Positions 17,399 to 25,922 of a stretch of 64,000 nucleotides of DNA are shown here, piece after piece (the stretch's first letter is position 1; the number at the start of each line of letters is the position of its first letter). The notes under the pieces were generated by a model. The model was not told the origin of the DNA and searched no databases. It saw nothing but the letters and a program-made list of their open reading frames with translations. This stretch comes from Bergeyella_A cardium (GTDB lineage Bacteria; Bacteroidota; Bacteroidia; Flavobacteriales; Weeksellaceae). The translations under genes were made by a program, and so were the position numbers. The stretch is taken from assembly GCF_030012605.2 (NCBI RefSeq), contig NZ_CP114055.2; one strand, given 5' to 3'.

Positions 17399-17478
17399 CA
17401 TTATACCTTTATCCAAAATATAAATCTGAGATTTTAAAGCCTTAAAAAGATTAAAATCAATAGAAATATAATAAAAGT

Positions 17479-17857
17479 ATAACTAAACTACATACTAATA
17501 TAAATTTTCAATAGAAAAGTATAACTAAACTGTATATTAATATAAATTATTCAGTGATTAGTATAAGTTTATCATATATTAATATAAATATTTGATAGAA
17601 AAACATAAGTAGAATATATACTTCTATAAATATTTGATAAATTAATATAAGCAGGTTATATGCTTATATAAAAATTCTATGAATTAACATAAGTATGTTA
17701 TATCCCCCTATAAATAGTCAATAAATAACTATAAGTAGATTACTCACTTATATAAACAGGCAATGAATAACTATAAGTAGAATGATTACTTCTATAAATA
17801 GTCAGTAAATTAACATAAGTAGAATGCATAAAAATATAAATCTATAAAAAATTTTTA
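17479..17857. repeat. Phased array: nine 42-bp units, ATAA every 21 bp
   Basis: ATAA(G/C)T-type motifs start at 17479, 17521, 17563, 17605, 17647, 17689, 17731, 17773 and 17815, an exact 42-bp period. A second ATAAA motif sits exactly 21 bp into each unit (17500, 17542, 17584, 17626, 17668, 17710, 17752, 17794, 17836). No indel occurs although units differ widely elsewhere. Units 5 and 7 form 21-bp dyads with compensating ends (ATAAGC...GCTTAT and ATAAGT...ACTTAT). The next register position, 17857, falls on the -7 box of the HMA-AraC gene. Confidence 0.85.
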
Positions 17858-17865
17858 TACATTTG
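17858..17865 (+). promoter_or_regulatory. -7 box TACATTTG for the HMA-AraC gene
   Basis: TAnnTTTG match in register with the 21-bp array. No TTG-like -33 element is visible at the usual distance, since that region is the last repeat unit. The gene start is 105 nt downstream. Confidence 0.6.
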
Positions 17866-17910
17866 TATCATAAAAACAGGGAGAGGAGGCTTAAAATTCT
17901 TCCAAAAAAG

Positions 17911-17949
17911 ATGAAAACAGAGCTTTATCTGCCTGAGATAACAAGCTGA
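17911..17949 (+). other. Possible 12-codon leader ORF
   Basis: ATG to TGA encoding MKTELYLPEITS inside the 5' leader of the HMA-AraC gene, ending 21 nt before its ATG. It could be chance; there is no direct sign of translation. Confidence 0.25.
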
Positions 17950-17970
17950 ATAACACAAATAAATGTCATT

Positions 17971-18543
17971 ATGGTAATATACATTAAAAATATGGTTTGC
18001 GAGAGGTGCATTAAGACCGTAAAACGCATCCTCGAGGAGAAAGATATACCGGCAGGGAGGGTTTCCTTAGGAGAAGCCTACCTCCTAAACTCGATATCTA
18101 AAGAAAAGCTGAAAGAACTCGACACCGAGCTCAGAAAAGAAGGTTTCCAGATACTTATACGGGAAAAAGACAGGCTGATAGAGTCAATAAAAATAGCAAT
18201 ACGAGAGAAAATAGCCTTGTTTGACATAGAAGAAGGGCTGATAATCTCGGACTTCGTTAGAGAAGTTACCAATAAAAAATATCAAGTGATGGCGAGCCTG
18301 TTTTTGGAGAGCGAAAAGACGAGCATACGGGATTATTTTATTCGCCAAAAGATAGAAAAAGCAAAAGAGCTCCTCACCTACGAAGAAAAAAGCACCACTC
18401 GGATAGCAGATATGCTCGGCTACAGCTCGGTGCAGTACTTTTCTAAACAGTTTAAAGAATACACAGGGCTTTCGCCTACAGAATTTAGAAAGAAAAAGGA
18501 AAAAAATAGAAACTCACTCGATAAAGTCTGGTACAACGGCTAA
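17971..18543 (+). CDS. AraC-family regulator with N-terminal HMA-like metal-binding domain
   Basis: 190 aa. Residues 1-65 resemble a heavy-metal-associated domain with CxxC at Cys10-Cys13 (MVCERC). Residues about 95-180 form an AraC-type double helix-turn-helix (TRIADMLGYSSVQYFSKQFKEYTGLSPTEFR in outline). Fusion of a copper-chaperone-like sensor to an AraC DNA-binding domain is known in Bacteroidota, often near metal P-type ATPases; here no transporter is adjacent. It probably senses a thiophilic metal. The phased array just upstream is a candidate binding platform, perhaps for the protein itself (inference). Confidence 0.8.
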   Translation: MVIYIKNMVCERCIKTVKRILEEKDIPAGRVSLGEAYLLNSISKEKLKELDTELRKEGFQILIREKDRLIESIKIAIREKIALFDIEEGLIISDFVREVTNKKYQVMASLFLESEKTSIRDYFIRQKIEKAKELLTYEEKSTTRIADMLGYSSVQYFSKQFKEYTGLSPTEFRKKKEKNRNSLDKVWYNG

Positions 18544-18625
18544 GATACAGGCGCAATTCCTTGAAAAATTTTTCATTTATAATACCCTGAAATAACGCAC
18601 TGAACCAAGTGCCGAAATAAATAAG

Positions 18626-18656
18626 AAAACCTCTGCCCAGGGCAGAGGTTTTTTGT
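18626..18656 (+). terminator. Terminator between HMA-AraC and gcvT
   Basis: AAAACCTCTGCCC paired with GGGCAGAGGTTTT, then TTGTAT. The convergent position suggests two-way use. Confidence 0.85.
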
Positions 18657-18677
18657 ATAGAATATCGTGTGTATGGC

Positions 18678-19760
18678 TTATACGAAAGGTAATTTTACTA
18701 CCGTAGCCTTCAGATGTTTGTTGCGCACCTGTATAAAGATTTCCGAGCTGGGTTTTGAGAACTCGGTAGGCACATAGGCGAGCCCAATCCCTATTTTTTT
18801 CATTGGCGAGGAGGTTCCAGAGGTTACCGTACCGATGACTTTTCCTTCGGAATCTACTACTTCGTAGCCATGGCGGGGCACTCCTTTTTCCAGCAGCTCA
18901 AACCCAACCAATTTCCTTGTAACGCCTTCTTCCTTCTGCTTTGCAAAGACTTCCCTATTGATGAAATCTCCTTTCTGCAGCTTGGTTATCCAGCCCAGTC
19001 CAGCTTCCATCGGCGAGGTAGAGTCGTCTATATCATTCCCATAGAGGCAGAAGCCTTTTTCTAACCTGAGGGTATCTCTCGCCCCGAGCCCGCAAGGGAT
19101 AAGCCCCTCTTCTTTTCCCGCAAGGGAGATGGCATCCCAGAGTTTTTCGGCGTATTGATTTTCAAAATAGATTTCAAAGCCTCCGCTCCCTGTGTATCCT
19201 GTGTTGGAGATGATGACATTAGGGATTTCATTCACCACTCCGACCGAGAAATGGTAGTAGGGGATTTCGGAGAGGTTTACTGGGGTCAGTTTTTGGAGGA
19301 CTTGGAGGGCAAGTGGCCCTTGAATAGCGATGAGGGACATCTCGTCTGAGAGGTTGGTCATCTTCGCTCCAAATTTCTCATTGTATTTAGAGATATGCGC
19401 CCAGTCTTTCTCGATATTGGAGGCGTTTACGACCACGAAATACTTCTCGTCATTCATTTTATAGATGATGAGGTCATCTACGATGCCTCCGCTTCCGTTG
19501 GGCAGGCAGGAGTACTGTGCCTTACCGTCGGTGAGGAGGGCGATATCGTTTGTGGTTACATATTGCAGGAGGTTTTTTGCCTCTGCACCTTCGATGAGGA
19601 ACTGCCCCATATGCGAGACATCGAACATCCCTGCTCTTTCTCTTACGGCGAAGTGCTCGTCGGTTACGCTTGTGTATTGCACGGGCATTTCAAAGCCCGC
19701 GAAAGGCACCATCTTGGCTCCGAGGGAGCAGTGCTTGTCAAAAAGTGCTGTTTTCTTCAT
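18678..19760 (-). CDS. gcvT: Aminomethyltransferase (glycine cleavage T protein)
   Basis: 360 aa tetrahydrofolate-dependent T protein, which takes the methylamine unit from the H protein's lipoyl arm. Visible: GMFDVSHMGQFLIEG, YTGSGGFEIYF, GLGARDTLRLEKGFCLYGND and the C-terminal GTVTSGTSSPMKKIGIGLAYV. gcvH and gcvP are not in the window. It is last in a dedA-idi-gcvT run on the minus strand, 20 bp after idi. Confidence 0.95.
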   Translation of the reverse strand: MKKTALFDKHCSLGAKMVPFAGFEMPVQYTSVTDEHFAVRERAGMFDVSHMGQFLIEGAEAKNLLQYVTTNDIALLTDGKAQYSCLPNGSGGIVDDLIIYKMNDEKYFVVVNASNIEKDWAHISKYNEKFGAKMTNLSDEMSLIAIQGPLALQVLQKLTPVNLSEIPYYHFSVGVVNEIPNVIISNTGYTGSGGFEIYFENQYAEKLWDAISLAGKEEGLIPCGLGARDTLRLEKGFCLYGNDIDDSTSPMEAGLGWITKLQKGDFINREVFAKQKEEGVTRKLVGFELLEKGVPRHGYEVVDSEGKVIGTVTSGTSSPMKKIGIGLAYVPTEFSKPSSEIFIQVRNKHLKATVVKLPFV

Positions 19761-19780
19761 TGCTTACTTTTATGTATTGA

Positions 19781-20308
19781 TTATTTAATTTTATTCTTTA
19801 ACAAAAACTGTTGGAACTCGTTTAAAATGATTTTGAACCATTCGGTAAATTGTTCTGGCGACTGGGAGATTTCCTCGCTCAGCCTGTCAAGGGAAACAAA
19901 CCTAAGCTCGGAGACTTCGGCAGGGTTTGGGGAAAAGGGGCCATTGTACTCACCCACGAAAACTGTGTCTAATTCGTGCTCCCACAAGCCTCCTCCTACT
20001 TCGGCTTTGTAGATAAAGTGGAATTTCTTCTCTACTTCTGTGCTGATGCCTAGCTCTTCCTTCATTCGGCGGATTGCGGCGTCTTTGTAGGTTTCGCCTT
20101 CTCTCGGGTGCGAGCATACGGCATTCGTCCAGAGGTTGGGCGAGTGGTATTTGGTGCTCGCTCGCCTTTGGAGGAGCATTTCTCCATCGGAATTAAAAAT
20201 GAAGACAGAGAAGGCACGGTGCAAAAGTCCTTTGCGATGGGCTTCTTGCTTCTCCATCAGCCCTTGAACTTCGTCCTGAGGATTTACTAAGATTACAAAC
20301 TCTGTCAT
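19781..20308 (-). CDS. idi: Isopentenyl-diphosphate delta-isomerase, type 1
   Basis: 175 aa Nudix-fold enzyme converting IPP and DMAPP, the isoprenoid building blocks. The Nudix-like stretch CSHPREGETYKDAAIRRMKEELG (in outline) contains the catalytic Cys, and a second active-site region is WEHELD. I start at MTEFVILVNPQ (20308), 10 bp after the dedA stop; the longer frame to 20365 would overlap dedA by 47 bp and adds no conserved sequence. Confidence 0.92.
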   Translation of the reverse strand: MTEFVILVNPQDEVQGLMEKQEAHRKGLLHRAFSVFIFNSDGEMLLQRRASTKYHSPNLWTNAVCSHPREGETYKDAAIRRMKEELGISTEVEKKFHFIYKAEVGGGLWEHELDTVFVGEYNGPFSPNPAEVSELRFVSLDRLSEEISQSPEQFTEWFKIILNEFQQFLLKNKIK

Positions 20309-20318
20309 TGGATAAGAT

Positions 20319-21011
20319 TTAGGGTTGGGGATGAGTATCGCTGCCTCTGTCGCTTGTTTTTCCAAAGACTAATTTGATGATTACAGGCAGTGTGGTAACC
20401 AATACAAGACCGATGACGATAATTTCCAAGTGTTTTTTCAAGTCGAGCCCGAACTGGTCTTCCAAAAGACGCTGTAAATAATGCCCAGCATAGACGAGAA
20501 GGAATGCCCAGAGAACTCCCCCGATGATATTATCGCGGAAGAACTTCTTTTTATCCATCTTGACAATCCCCGCAACGATGGGCGTAAAAGTACGGACAAT
20601 CGGGAGGAAGCGGGCGAGGATAATTGCCATAGAACCGTGCTTCTCGAAGAAGTCGTGCGCTTGGTACAGATATTTTTTCTTGAAAAGCAAGGAATCTTCT
20701 CTCTTGTAGAGGGCAGGTCCTGTTTTATAACCGAAATAGTAACCTACCTCATTGCCAATGATAGCCGCCAGTGCGATAAAAAAAGCTAAAATAGAAGTGT
20801 CTAAAAAATCATTTCCAAAAGAACCGAAAGTTTCTTCAATAATAGTCTTTGCATATATACCAGAGATGAATAGCAGACTGTCGCCAGGAAGGAAAAACCC
20901 TACAAATAAACCCGTTTCTGCGAAAATGATAAATAACACTAACCAAAAACCACCGAGTTTTATGTAAAATTCTGGGTTTAACAAGTCTTTCCAACTCTCA
21001 AAATGTTCCAT
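20319..21011 (-). CDS. DedA-family inner membrane protein
   Basis: 230 aa polytopic protein (VTT/SNARE-associated family), members of which act in undecaprenyl-phosphate or phospholipid flipping. Family marks: ETGLFVGFFLPGDSLLF, then RFLPIVRTFTPIVAGIVKM and GGVLWAFLLVYAGHYL, with re-entrant-loop Arg and Gly residues. The start is 18 nt after its -7 box. It heads the likely operon with idi and gcvT; an isoprenoid enzyme beside a putative isoprenoid-lipid flippase may be more than coincidence (inference). Confidence 0.88.
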   Translation of the reverse strand: MEHFESWKDLLNPEFYIKLGGFWLVLFIIFAETGLFVGFFLPGDSLLFISGIYAKTIIEETFGSFGNDFLDTSILAFFIALAAIIGNEVGYYFGYKTGPALYKREDSLLFKKKYLYQAHDFFEKHGSMAIILARFLPIVRTFTPIVAGIVKMDKKKFFRDNIIGGVLWAFLLVYAGHYLQRLLEDQFGLDLKKHLEIIVIGLVLVTTLPVIIKLVFGKTSDRGSDTHPQP

Positions 21012-21028
21012 TCAATAAAGTCTTTGAG

Positions 21029-21036
21029 CAAAAGTA
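21029..21036 (-). promoter_or_regulatory. -7 box TACTTTTG for dedA-idi-gcvT
   Basis: TAnnTTTG match on the minus strand, 17 nt upstream of the dedA ATG, in the 40-bp gap after the porin gene. Confidence 0.55.
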
Positions 21037-21051
21037 AGGATAATTTTAATA

Positions 21052-22203
21052 TTAGAGGATATTGAGAAGGTAGAGCAAGCCTACGCTCAGCATATTCTTG
21101 CTTGTATTGGGCGTCTGCTCTGTATATTTTGAATGATACTTTCTGGAATCATTACTGAAATAAGTAAATACCTTGAAATTCTGACTCTCAAAAGGTTTAA
21201 ACTCCAAACCGATAAGGTTAATATAATGATGAGAGAGGTGGCGCTCGATAGATTCAGACCTGCTATTGATGCGTTCTAAAACGGACTTTCCTGTTATAAA
21301 GATTTTAGGTGTGATGGCATAATCCATACGCAGTACTGCCGCCTGATGCTGGATGTGCCGAGCATAAACAGGCTGATAATTGATATTCTGAGCAAGATTG
21401 TAAGCATTCAGCACAGGGGAAATAAGGTTTGCATAATCTACTGCTGCATTCGTCTGGTGAAGGTCTAAGTACATATCAAAATTTCCAAAGGTAAAACGGT
21501 TCCCGAGAGAGAGGCTTACATTAGTTTTGCCTTCCGCTACCTGAGAAACGCCCGCAGAATAATAAGTTCTGAATCTATTATCCCAGAAATCTCCTTTCCA
21601 GATGATGTTGGCACCAAGGGGAAGCTTGGCAGCTTTTAAATGATTGGCATCATAGCCCGTATTCTTATGGATTTGGCTGAAATTTTTGTTATTAGCATTA
21701 TAAACCTCCAATTGAAGCTGATGGTTTGCATTGAAGGCATACGAAAGCCTCGTACCGAAAGCAAAGAGATTGAGTTGCTGATTAAGGTAATCCGAGTATT
21801 GGTATTCAAATACAGGGTTGATATCTGCCTCCCACGAGCCTGTGGATACGAAATGCTTCCCTGCCATAATTGACCACTGTTTTTCCTTCCCGAAGAGGTA
21901 TTCTACATAAGCAAAATCCAATGAGGCGGGGGCATTATCTAGTGTATTGGGCTCTTGCGCTCTGTTGAGCCTAAACCTTAGGTTGTATTTTATGTCAGGA
22001 TTCACTTTCCCGATGAATTGCAGTCGGCTTTCGTTTAATTTAAAGCCCGCCTGATTGTTTTCTCCCTCTGGGACTTCCAAAGAGGAGCGAAAGATGAGGT
22101 TAATATCAAGGTTATTGAGCAGATAATCTGCTTTTGTTTCCTCTGTCTGCGCACTTATAGCATTTGCCAGAGCTATTCCTATAATTAAAATATATTTTCT
22201 CAT
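21052..22203 (-). CDS. Porin-like outer membrane protein (OprO/OprP-type)
   Basis: 383 aa with a signal peptide (IIGIALANAISAQ) and a barrel of repeated amphipathic strands. The blocks LNESRLQFIGKVNPDIKYNLRFRLNRAQ and DFAYVEYLFGKEKQWSIMAGKHFV (in outline) resemble the phosphate-selective porin family; selectivity cannot be read from sequence. It stands alone on the minus strand. The 220-bp gap upstream (22204-22423) is AT-rich and holds nothing I can identify. Confidence 0.65.
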   Translation of the reverse strand: MRKYILIIGIALANAISAQTEETKADYLLNNLDINLIFRSSLEVPEGENNQAGFKLNESRLQFIGKVNPDIKYNLRFRLNRAQEPNTLDNAPASLDFAYVEYLFGKEKQWSIMAGKHFVSTGSWEADINPVFEYQYSDYLNQQLNLFAFGTRLSYAFNANHQLQLEVYNANNKNFSQIHKNTGYDANHLKAAKLPLGANIIWKGDFWDNRFRTYYSAGVSQVAEGKTNVSLSLGNRFTFGNFDMYLDLHQTNAAVDYANLISPVLNAYNLAQNINYQPVYARHIQHQAAVLRMDYAITPKIFITGKSVLERINSRSESIERHLSHHYINLIGLEFKPFESQNFKVFTYFSNDSRKYHSKYTEQTPNTSKNMLSVGLLYLLNIL

Positions 22204-22423
22204 TGTTTTTAACTATTATATATTATACTCTATTCGTTATTTAGCTTTAAAAACAAAAGTTTCAAAGAATTTTCTACTATCATTTTTTACTTTGAGTAAC
22301 TTTTCCTTTTCTCTTAAATCTTACCAAATGATGCCTTATCCTACTATTAAGTCTATCCACTGTAAAGTTTTCTGCTTTTGATTTTATGTGTCTTTCACTG
22401 CAAATTAACCCTGAATAAAGAAT

Positions 22424-24325
22424 TTATACCAGCATATAAGTCTTATAATCCTGCATTTTTATTTTGCCAGAATCTCTCAGTAGGATGAGATGCTCGAGGA
22501 CCTCCTCTCGATTACCGTTACTGATGGCAATACATAGCTCATCTAAGGTAAGAGGCCTGCTCGCTAAGGCATTGAGAATATCTTTTTGGGGGCTACCCTT
22601 GATATTATTCTGAAATCGGTTGCTACAATAGGAGCAGTTGCCACAATCCTGAGCATTTCTCTCACCGAAGTACTGTAAAATCAGCCTCATTTTGCAGAAG
22701 GAGATATCGGTGATGAAGAATTTCATCTCTTCCCACTTTCGGACTTTATTCTTTTGGATTGTAGAGAAGGTTTTATAGTATTTCCCAAACAAAAGCCTCT
22801 CATCTCTTGGGGTGAGGAATTTAATGCTCGCCTGCCCGCCATCTATATATTCCATATAGCCTTTGTTTTTCATCTTGCTGAGGCGCTTTTTTATCAGATG
22901 AAGTGGAGATTCTAGCTTTTCGGAGAGGATTTCCTCATCAAAATGTACTTTCTGAGCCGTAAAACCTATAATATTCCGTAGCAGAAGCTCAATGAAATAG
23001 GCATCTTCCTCTGGCAAGAGCTCTATCTGGTCGTAAGGAATAAGCAGCTCGATGGATGAGCGATTCTTTTGCTCCCTGAGGTAAATCACTTCTTGAATAT
23101 GAAGAAAATTGAGGACAGATTTTAGTTTTGTTTTCCCAATTGCCGTCAGTTTAAGCAATTTTTCAAGGCTAAACTGAAATTCTTTCTCCACCTTTTGCTG
23201 CTCAGCAATACCAAACATTGAGTAGAGGTAAGAAATAATCTTCTGGTACTCTTCCTTAGAGGTGTATTGGCTCCTCAGTATCTTATCTACCTTCAGCAAG
23301 TCCTGCTTGTCCCAAAGCAAGTGGGCAAAGCTCTCGGCTCCGTCTCTCCCCGCCCTTCCGATTTCTTGGTAATAATTCTCGATAGACTGAGATGGCGAAA
23401 GATGAATGACGAAATAGACATTCTCCTTATCTATCCCCATCCCAAAAGCATTGGTAGAGATCAGGACATTCAGGCTGCTTCTCTGCCACCAGTTTTGCTT
23501 CTTTATTCGCTCATCTTTGGGCAGCCCTGCGTGGTAATAATCTACATTTGTCAATCCTCTTGATTGGAGATATTGGGATAATTCCTCTGCCTCTCTCCTC
23601 GTTCGGGTATAGATAAGCCCTGAGGTGCAGTTCATATTCAAATAATGATAGATATGAGGATATTTATCCGAGATTTCTAATACATTAATATGAATATTCT
23701 CCCTTCTAAAGCCTTTTTTAAAGATTTGAGGAGCTTTTAGTGCTAATTTATCTACAATCTCGGTGAGAACTCTCGGGGTGGCTGTTGCCGTAAGTGCGAT
23801 ACAAGGCAAATGATAATACTGCTCCCTGAACATTTTAATGTTTCTATAGCTCGGGCGGAAGTCCTGCCCCCATTCGGAGACGCAATGTGCCTCATCTACC
23901 GCAATAAAAGAGAGCTGGATATCTTGAGTTTCCATTAAAAACCTTTGATTGCTCAATCTTTCAGGGGAGATGTAGAGCAATTTTGTAACGCCCTCCTTCG
24001 CTCTGGAATACACGAGGTCTTCCTCTACCGTATCCAAATCAGATGAGAGGTAATCTGCCTCTATACCTATGGAATTGAGCTGCTCAACCTGGTCCTTCAT
24101 CAATGCTAAAAGCGGAGAAACCACAAGGCATACGCCCTCGCTGAGCAATGCAGGAAGCTGATAGCAGAGCGACTTACCCCCTCCTGTAGGGAGAAGTGCT
24201 ACGGTATCCTTGTCTGATAAGATGCTATCAATAATCCCCTCCTGAGGCGCTCTAAATTCGGTATAGCCCCAAAACTCCTTAAGCGTTTGGTATTTCAGAT
24301 CCCTCAAATTCTCTGCTGATATCAT
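22424..24325 (-). CDS. recQ: RecQ-family ATP-dependent DNA helicase
   Basis: 633 aa 3'-5' helicase for recombination and repair. Motifs: Walker A LLPTGGGKSLCYQLPA, DEAH box VDEAHCVSEWGQDFRPSY, ALTATATPRV, and QEIGRAGRDG (motif VI). A zinc-binding subdomain (CKMRLILQYFGE...CGNCSYC) and a winged-helix-like end follow; no HRDC domain is present, the shorter form. Start chosen at MISAENLRDLKYQ (24325); the seven extra codons upstream are hydrophobic and not family-like. Confidence 0.92.
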   Translation of the reverse strand: MISAENLRDLKYQTLKEFWGYTEFRAPQEGIIDSILSDKDTVALLPTGGGKSLCYQLPALLSEGVCLVVSPLLALMKDQVEQLNSIGIEADYLSSDLDTVEEDLVYSRAKEGVTKLLYISPERLSNQRFLMETQDIQLSFIAVDEAHCVSEWGQDFRPSYRNIKMFREQYYHLPCIALTATATPRVLTEIVDKLALKAPQIFKKGFRRENIHINVLEISDKYPHIYHYLNMNCTSGLIYTRTRREAEELSQYLQSRGLTNVDYYHAGLPKDERIKKQNWWQRSSLNVLISTNAFGMGIDKENVYFVIHLSPSQSIENYYQEIGRAGRDGAESFAHLLWDKQDLLKVDKILRSQYTSKEEYQKIISYLYSMFGIAEQQKVEKEFQFSLEKLLKLTAIGKTKLKSVLNFLHIQEVIYLREQKNRSSIELLIPYDQIELLPEEDAYFIELLLRNIIGFTAQKVHFDEEILSEKLESPLHLIKKRLSKMKNKGYMEYIDGGQASIKFLTPRDERLLFGKYYKTFSTIQKNKVRKWEEMKFFITDISFCKMRLILQYFGERNAQDCGNCSYCSNRFQNNIKGSPQKDILNALASRPLTLDELCIAISNGNREEVLEHLILLRDSGKIKMQDYKTYMLV

Positions 24326-24357
24326 ACAGGCGTAAAGATAGAACAAAATAATTAAAA

Positions 24358-24391
24358 CAAATCGGAAGTAGAATATTCTACTTCCGATTCA
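24358..24391 (-). terminator. Terminator after the ompA pair
   Basis: Perfect palindrome with 15-bp arms (AATCGGAAGTAGAAT and complement, 24360-24389), followed on the minus strand by TGTTTTAATTATTTT. Confidence 0.8.
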
Positions 24392-24417
24392 GTATTTTCA
24401 AAGTTTAATTTTAAAAA

Positions 24418-25890
24418 CTATTTAGCCTCAAAGTAAACTCTTCTATTTGCTTCATTTTTCCATTCAGGGCACTTAGTAGCTGGGTCGCACTCAGGATATT
24501 TAAGGTCATTTTTACCTCTACCCTCTGCTATTAGCATTGAAGTACTCACCCCTCTATCTACTAAATATTTTACTACTGCTTTTGCTCTTCTTTGAGAAAG
24601 TGCCAAGTTATATTTAGCAGAGCCTCTAGTATCTGTAGCACCGATAACTAAGAACCTATCATTAGAATTTAAAGTCTTGATGATATCCGCTGCTTTATTC
24701 AGTCTATCAAATGAAACAGGTCTAATTTTATCACTGTTAAGCTCAAACTCTATACCTTCAAAGTGCTTATTAACTTCGCTTACTACTGCCTTGGTGTTTA
24801 TTTTAACTTCTGGCTTAGGCTCTAGTGGACAACCTTGATTTTCTACAGGTCCTGGAACAGTCACACACTTATCATAAAGGTCAATTACACCATCCAAGTC
24901 AGCATCTAAAGCTACACCAGCACCATCAACTCTTGCACCTGCAGGTGTATCAAGTTGTCTATCCCAGTCATCACATACCCCATCATTATCCTGATCTCCT
25001 TTTTTACAAACTTCAATATCTTGATTTTTATTTGCCAAGTTATCAAGTTTGGAATAAACCTCTTGGAAAGGATCATGCCAGAATAAATGAGATTGGTGTT
25101 TTCCAATTTTATAAGTTACACCTGCTGTAATATTAAAGAAATTATCTGAAATTTGCTCTTCAGTCATATTAATATTACTGTATGGCTGACCTCCACCATC
25201 AAATTCATCTGTACCTGTAACTACATACATCACTCTACCTTCTACATCAAATCTTCTTGAGATTTTATATTTAACTCCGGTACCAGCCTGCATAAATAAT
25301 GAACTCAAATTAAAAGGTTTAACCTCAGAGGTTAAATCTGTTCCGTTCATATCTTCCAAATAAGCTCTATAGGCTAATGTACCAAAGCCAAAGTAACCGT
25401 GAATAGCCCACTTATATGTAGAGTGATTATCTACCCTTCTAAGTAAATTTGAAAAATTTAAATCTCCAATAAGTGAGATCGCATCATACTGAGTTAAAGC
25501 TCCAACCTCCTTAGCACTGCTTGGGTTATGTTTTTTAGTGTGGAACCAACCTTGTCTTGTTTCTCCTCTGTCATACTGAAGTTTAAGGCCAAAGGAATGA
25601 GTGATTGCTTTATCTACACTTAAATAAAAGGAGTATCCAAAAACATTTTTACCATTTCCATTTTTAATTGATGTTAAGTCTGCAGACTGAACAAGTGGAA
25701 CTCCCACCCCTGCAGAAACAGACCAATCATTAAATCTTTTTGATTCTTGAGTAAACTTGGAAACATTAGAAGAGCCTGATGTAAAAGTATTAGGAAAAAC
25801 TCCATTAGCTTCTGTTGCTACTGTACTTTGAGCTAATATAACAGTTGGTAAAGCTAATGCCAATGCAACACTTGTACAATTTAGTTTCAT
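24418..25890 (-). CDS. OmpA-family outer membrane protein
   Basis: 490 aa: signal peptide, N-terminal beta-barrel (about 50-265), calcium-binding thrombospondin type-3 repeats (DQDNDGVCDDWDR, DADLDGVIDLYDKC, about 299-360), then a C-terminal OmpA/MotB peptidoglycan-binding domain (about 375-490, with DTRGSAKYNLALSQRRA). It links the outer membrane to the cell wall. Its neighbour 32 bp upstream is a close paralogue without the last domain. Confidence 0.9.
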   Translation of the reverse strand: MKLNCTSVALALALPTVILAQSTVATEANGVFPNTFTSGSSNVSKFTQESKRFNDWSVSAGVGVPLVQSADLTSIKNGNGKNVFGYSFYLSVDKAITHSFGLKLQYDRGETRQGWFHTKKHNPSSAKEVGALTQYDAISLIGDLNFSNLLRRVDNHSTYKWAIHGYFGFGTLAYRAYLEDMNGTDLTSEVKPFNLSSLFMQAGTGVKYKISRRFDVEGRVMYVVTGTDEFDGGGQPYSNINMTEEQISDNFFNITAGVTYKIGKHQSHLFWHDPFQEVYSKLDNLANKNQDIEVCKKGDQDNDGVCDDWDRQLDTPAGARVDGAGVALDADLDGVIDLYDKCVTVPGPVENQGCPLEPKPEVKINTKAVVSEVNKHFEGIEFELNSDKIRPVSFDRLNKAADIIKTLNSNDRFLVIGATDTRGSAKYNLALSQRRAKAVVKYLVDRGVSTSMLIAEGRGKNDLKYPECDPATKCPEWKNEANRRVYFEAK

Positions 25891-25922
25891 TATATTTGAT
25901 TTTTTATGTTAAACTAATTAAA

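Noticed and set aside
17479..17865. 42-bp array as a replication origin or plasmid iterons
   Set aside because: No DnaA boxes, no dnaA/dnaN or rep gene, and the array ends in register with a promoter.
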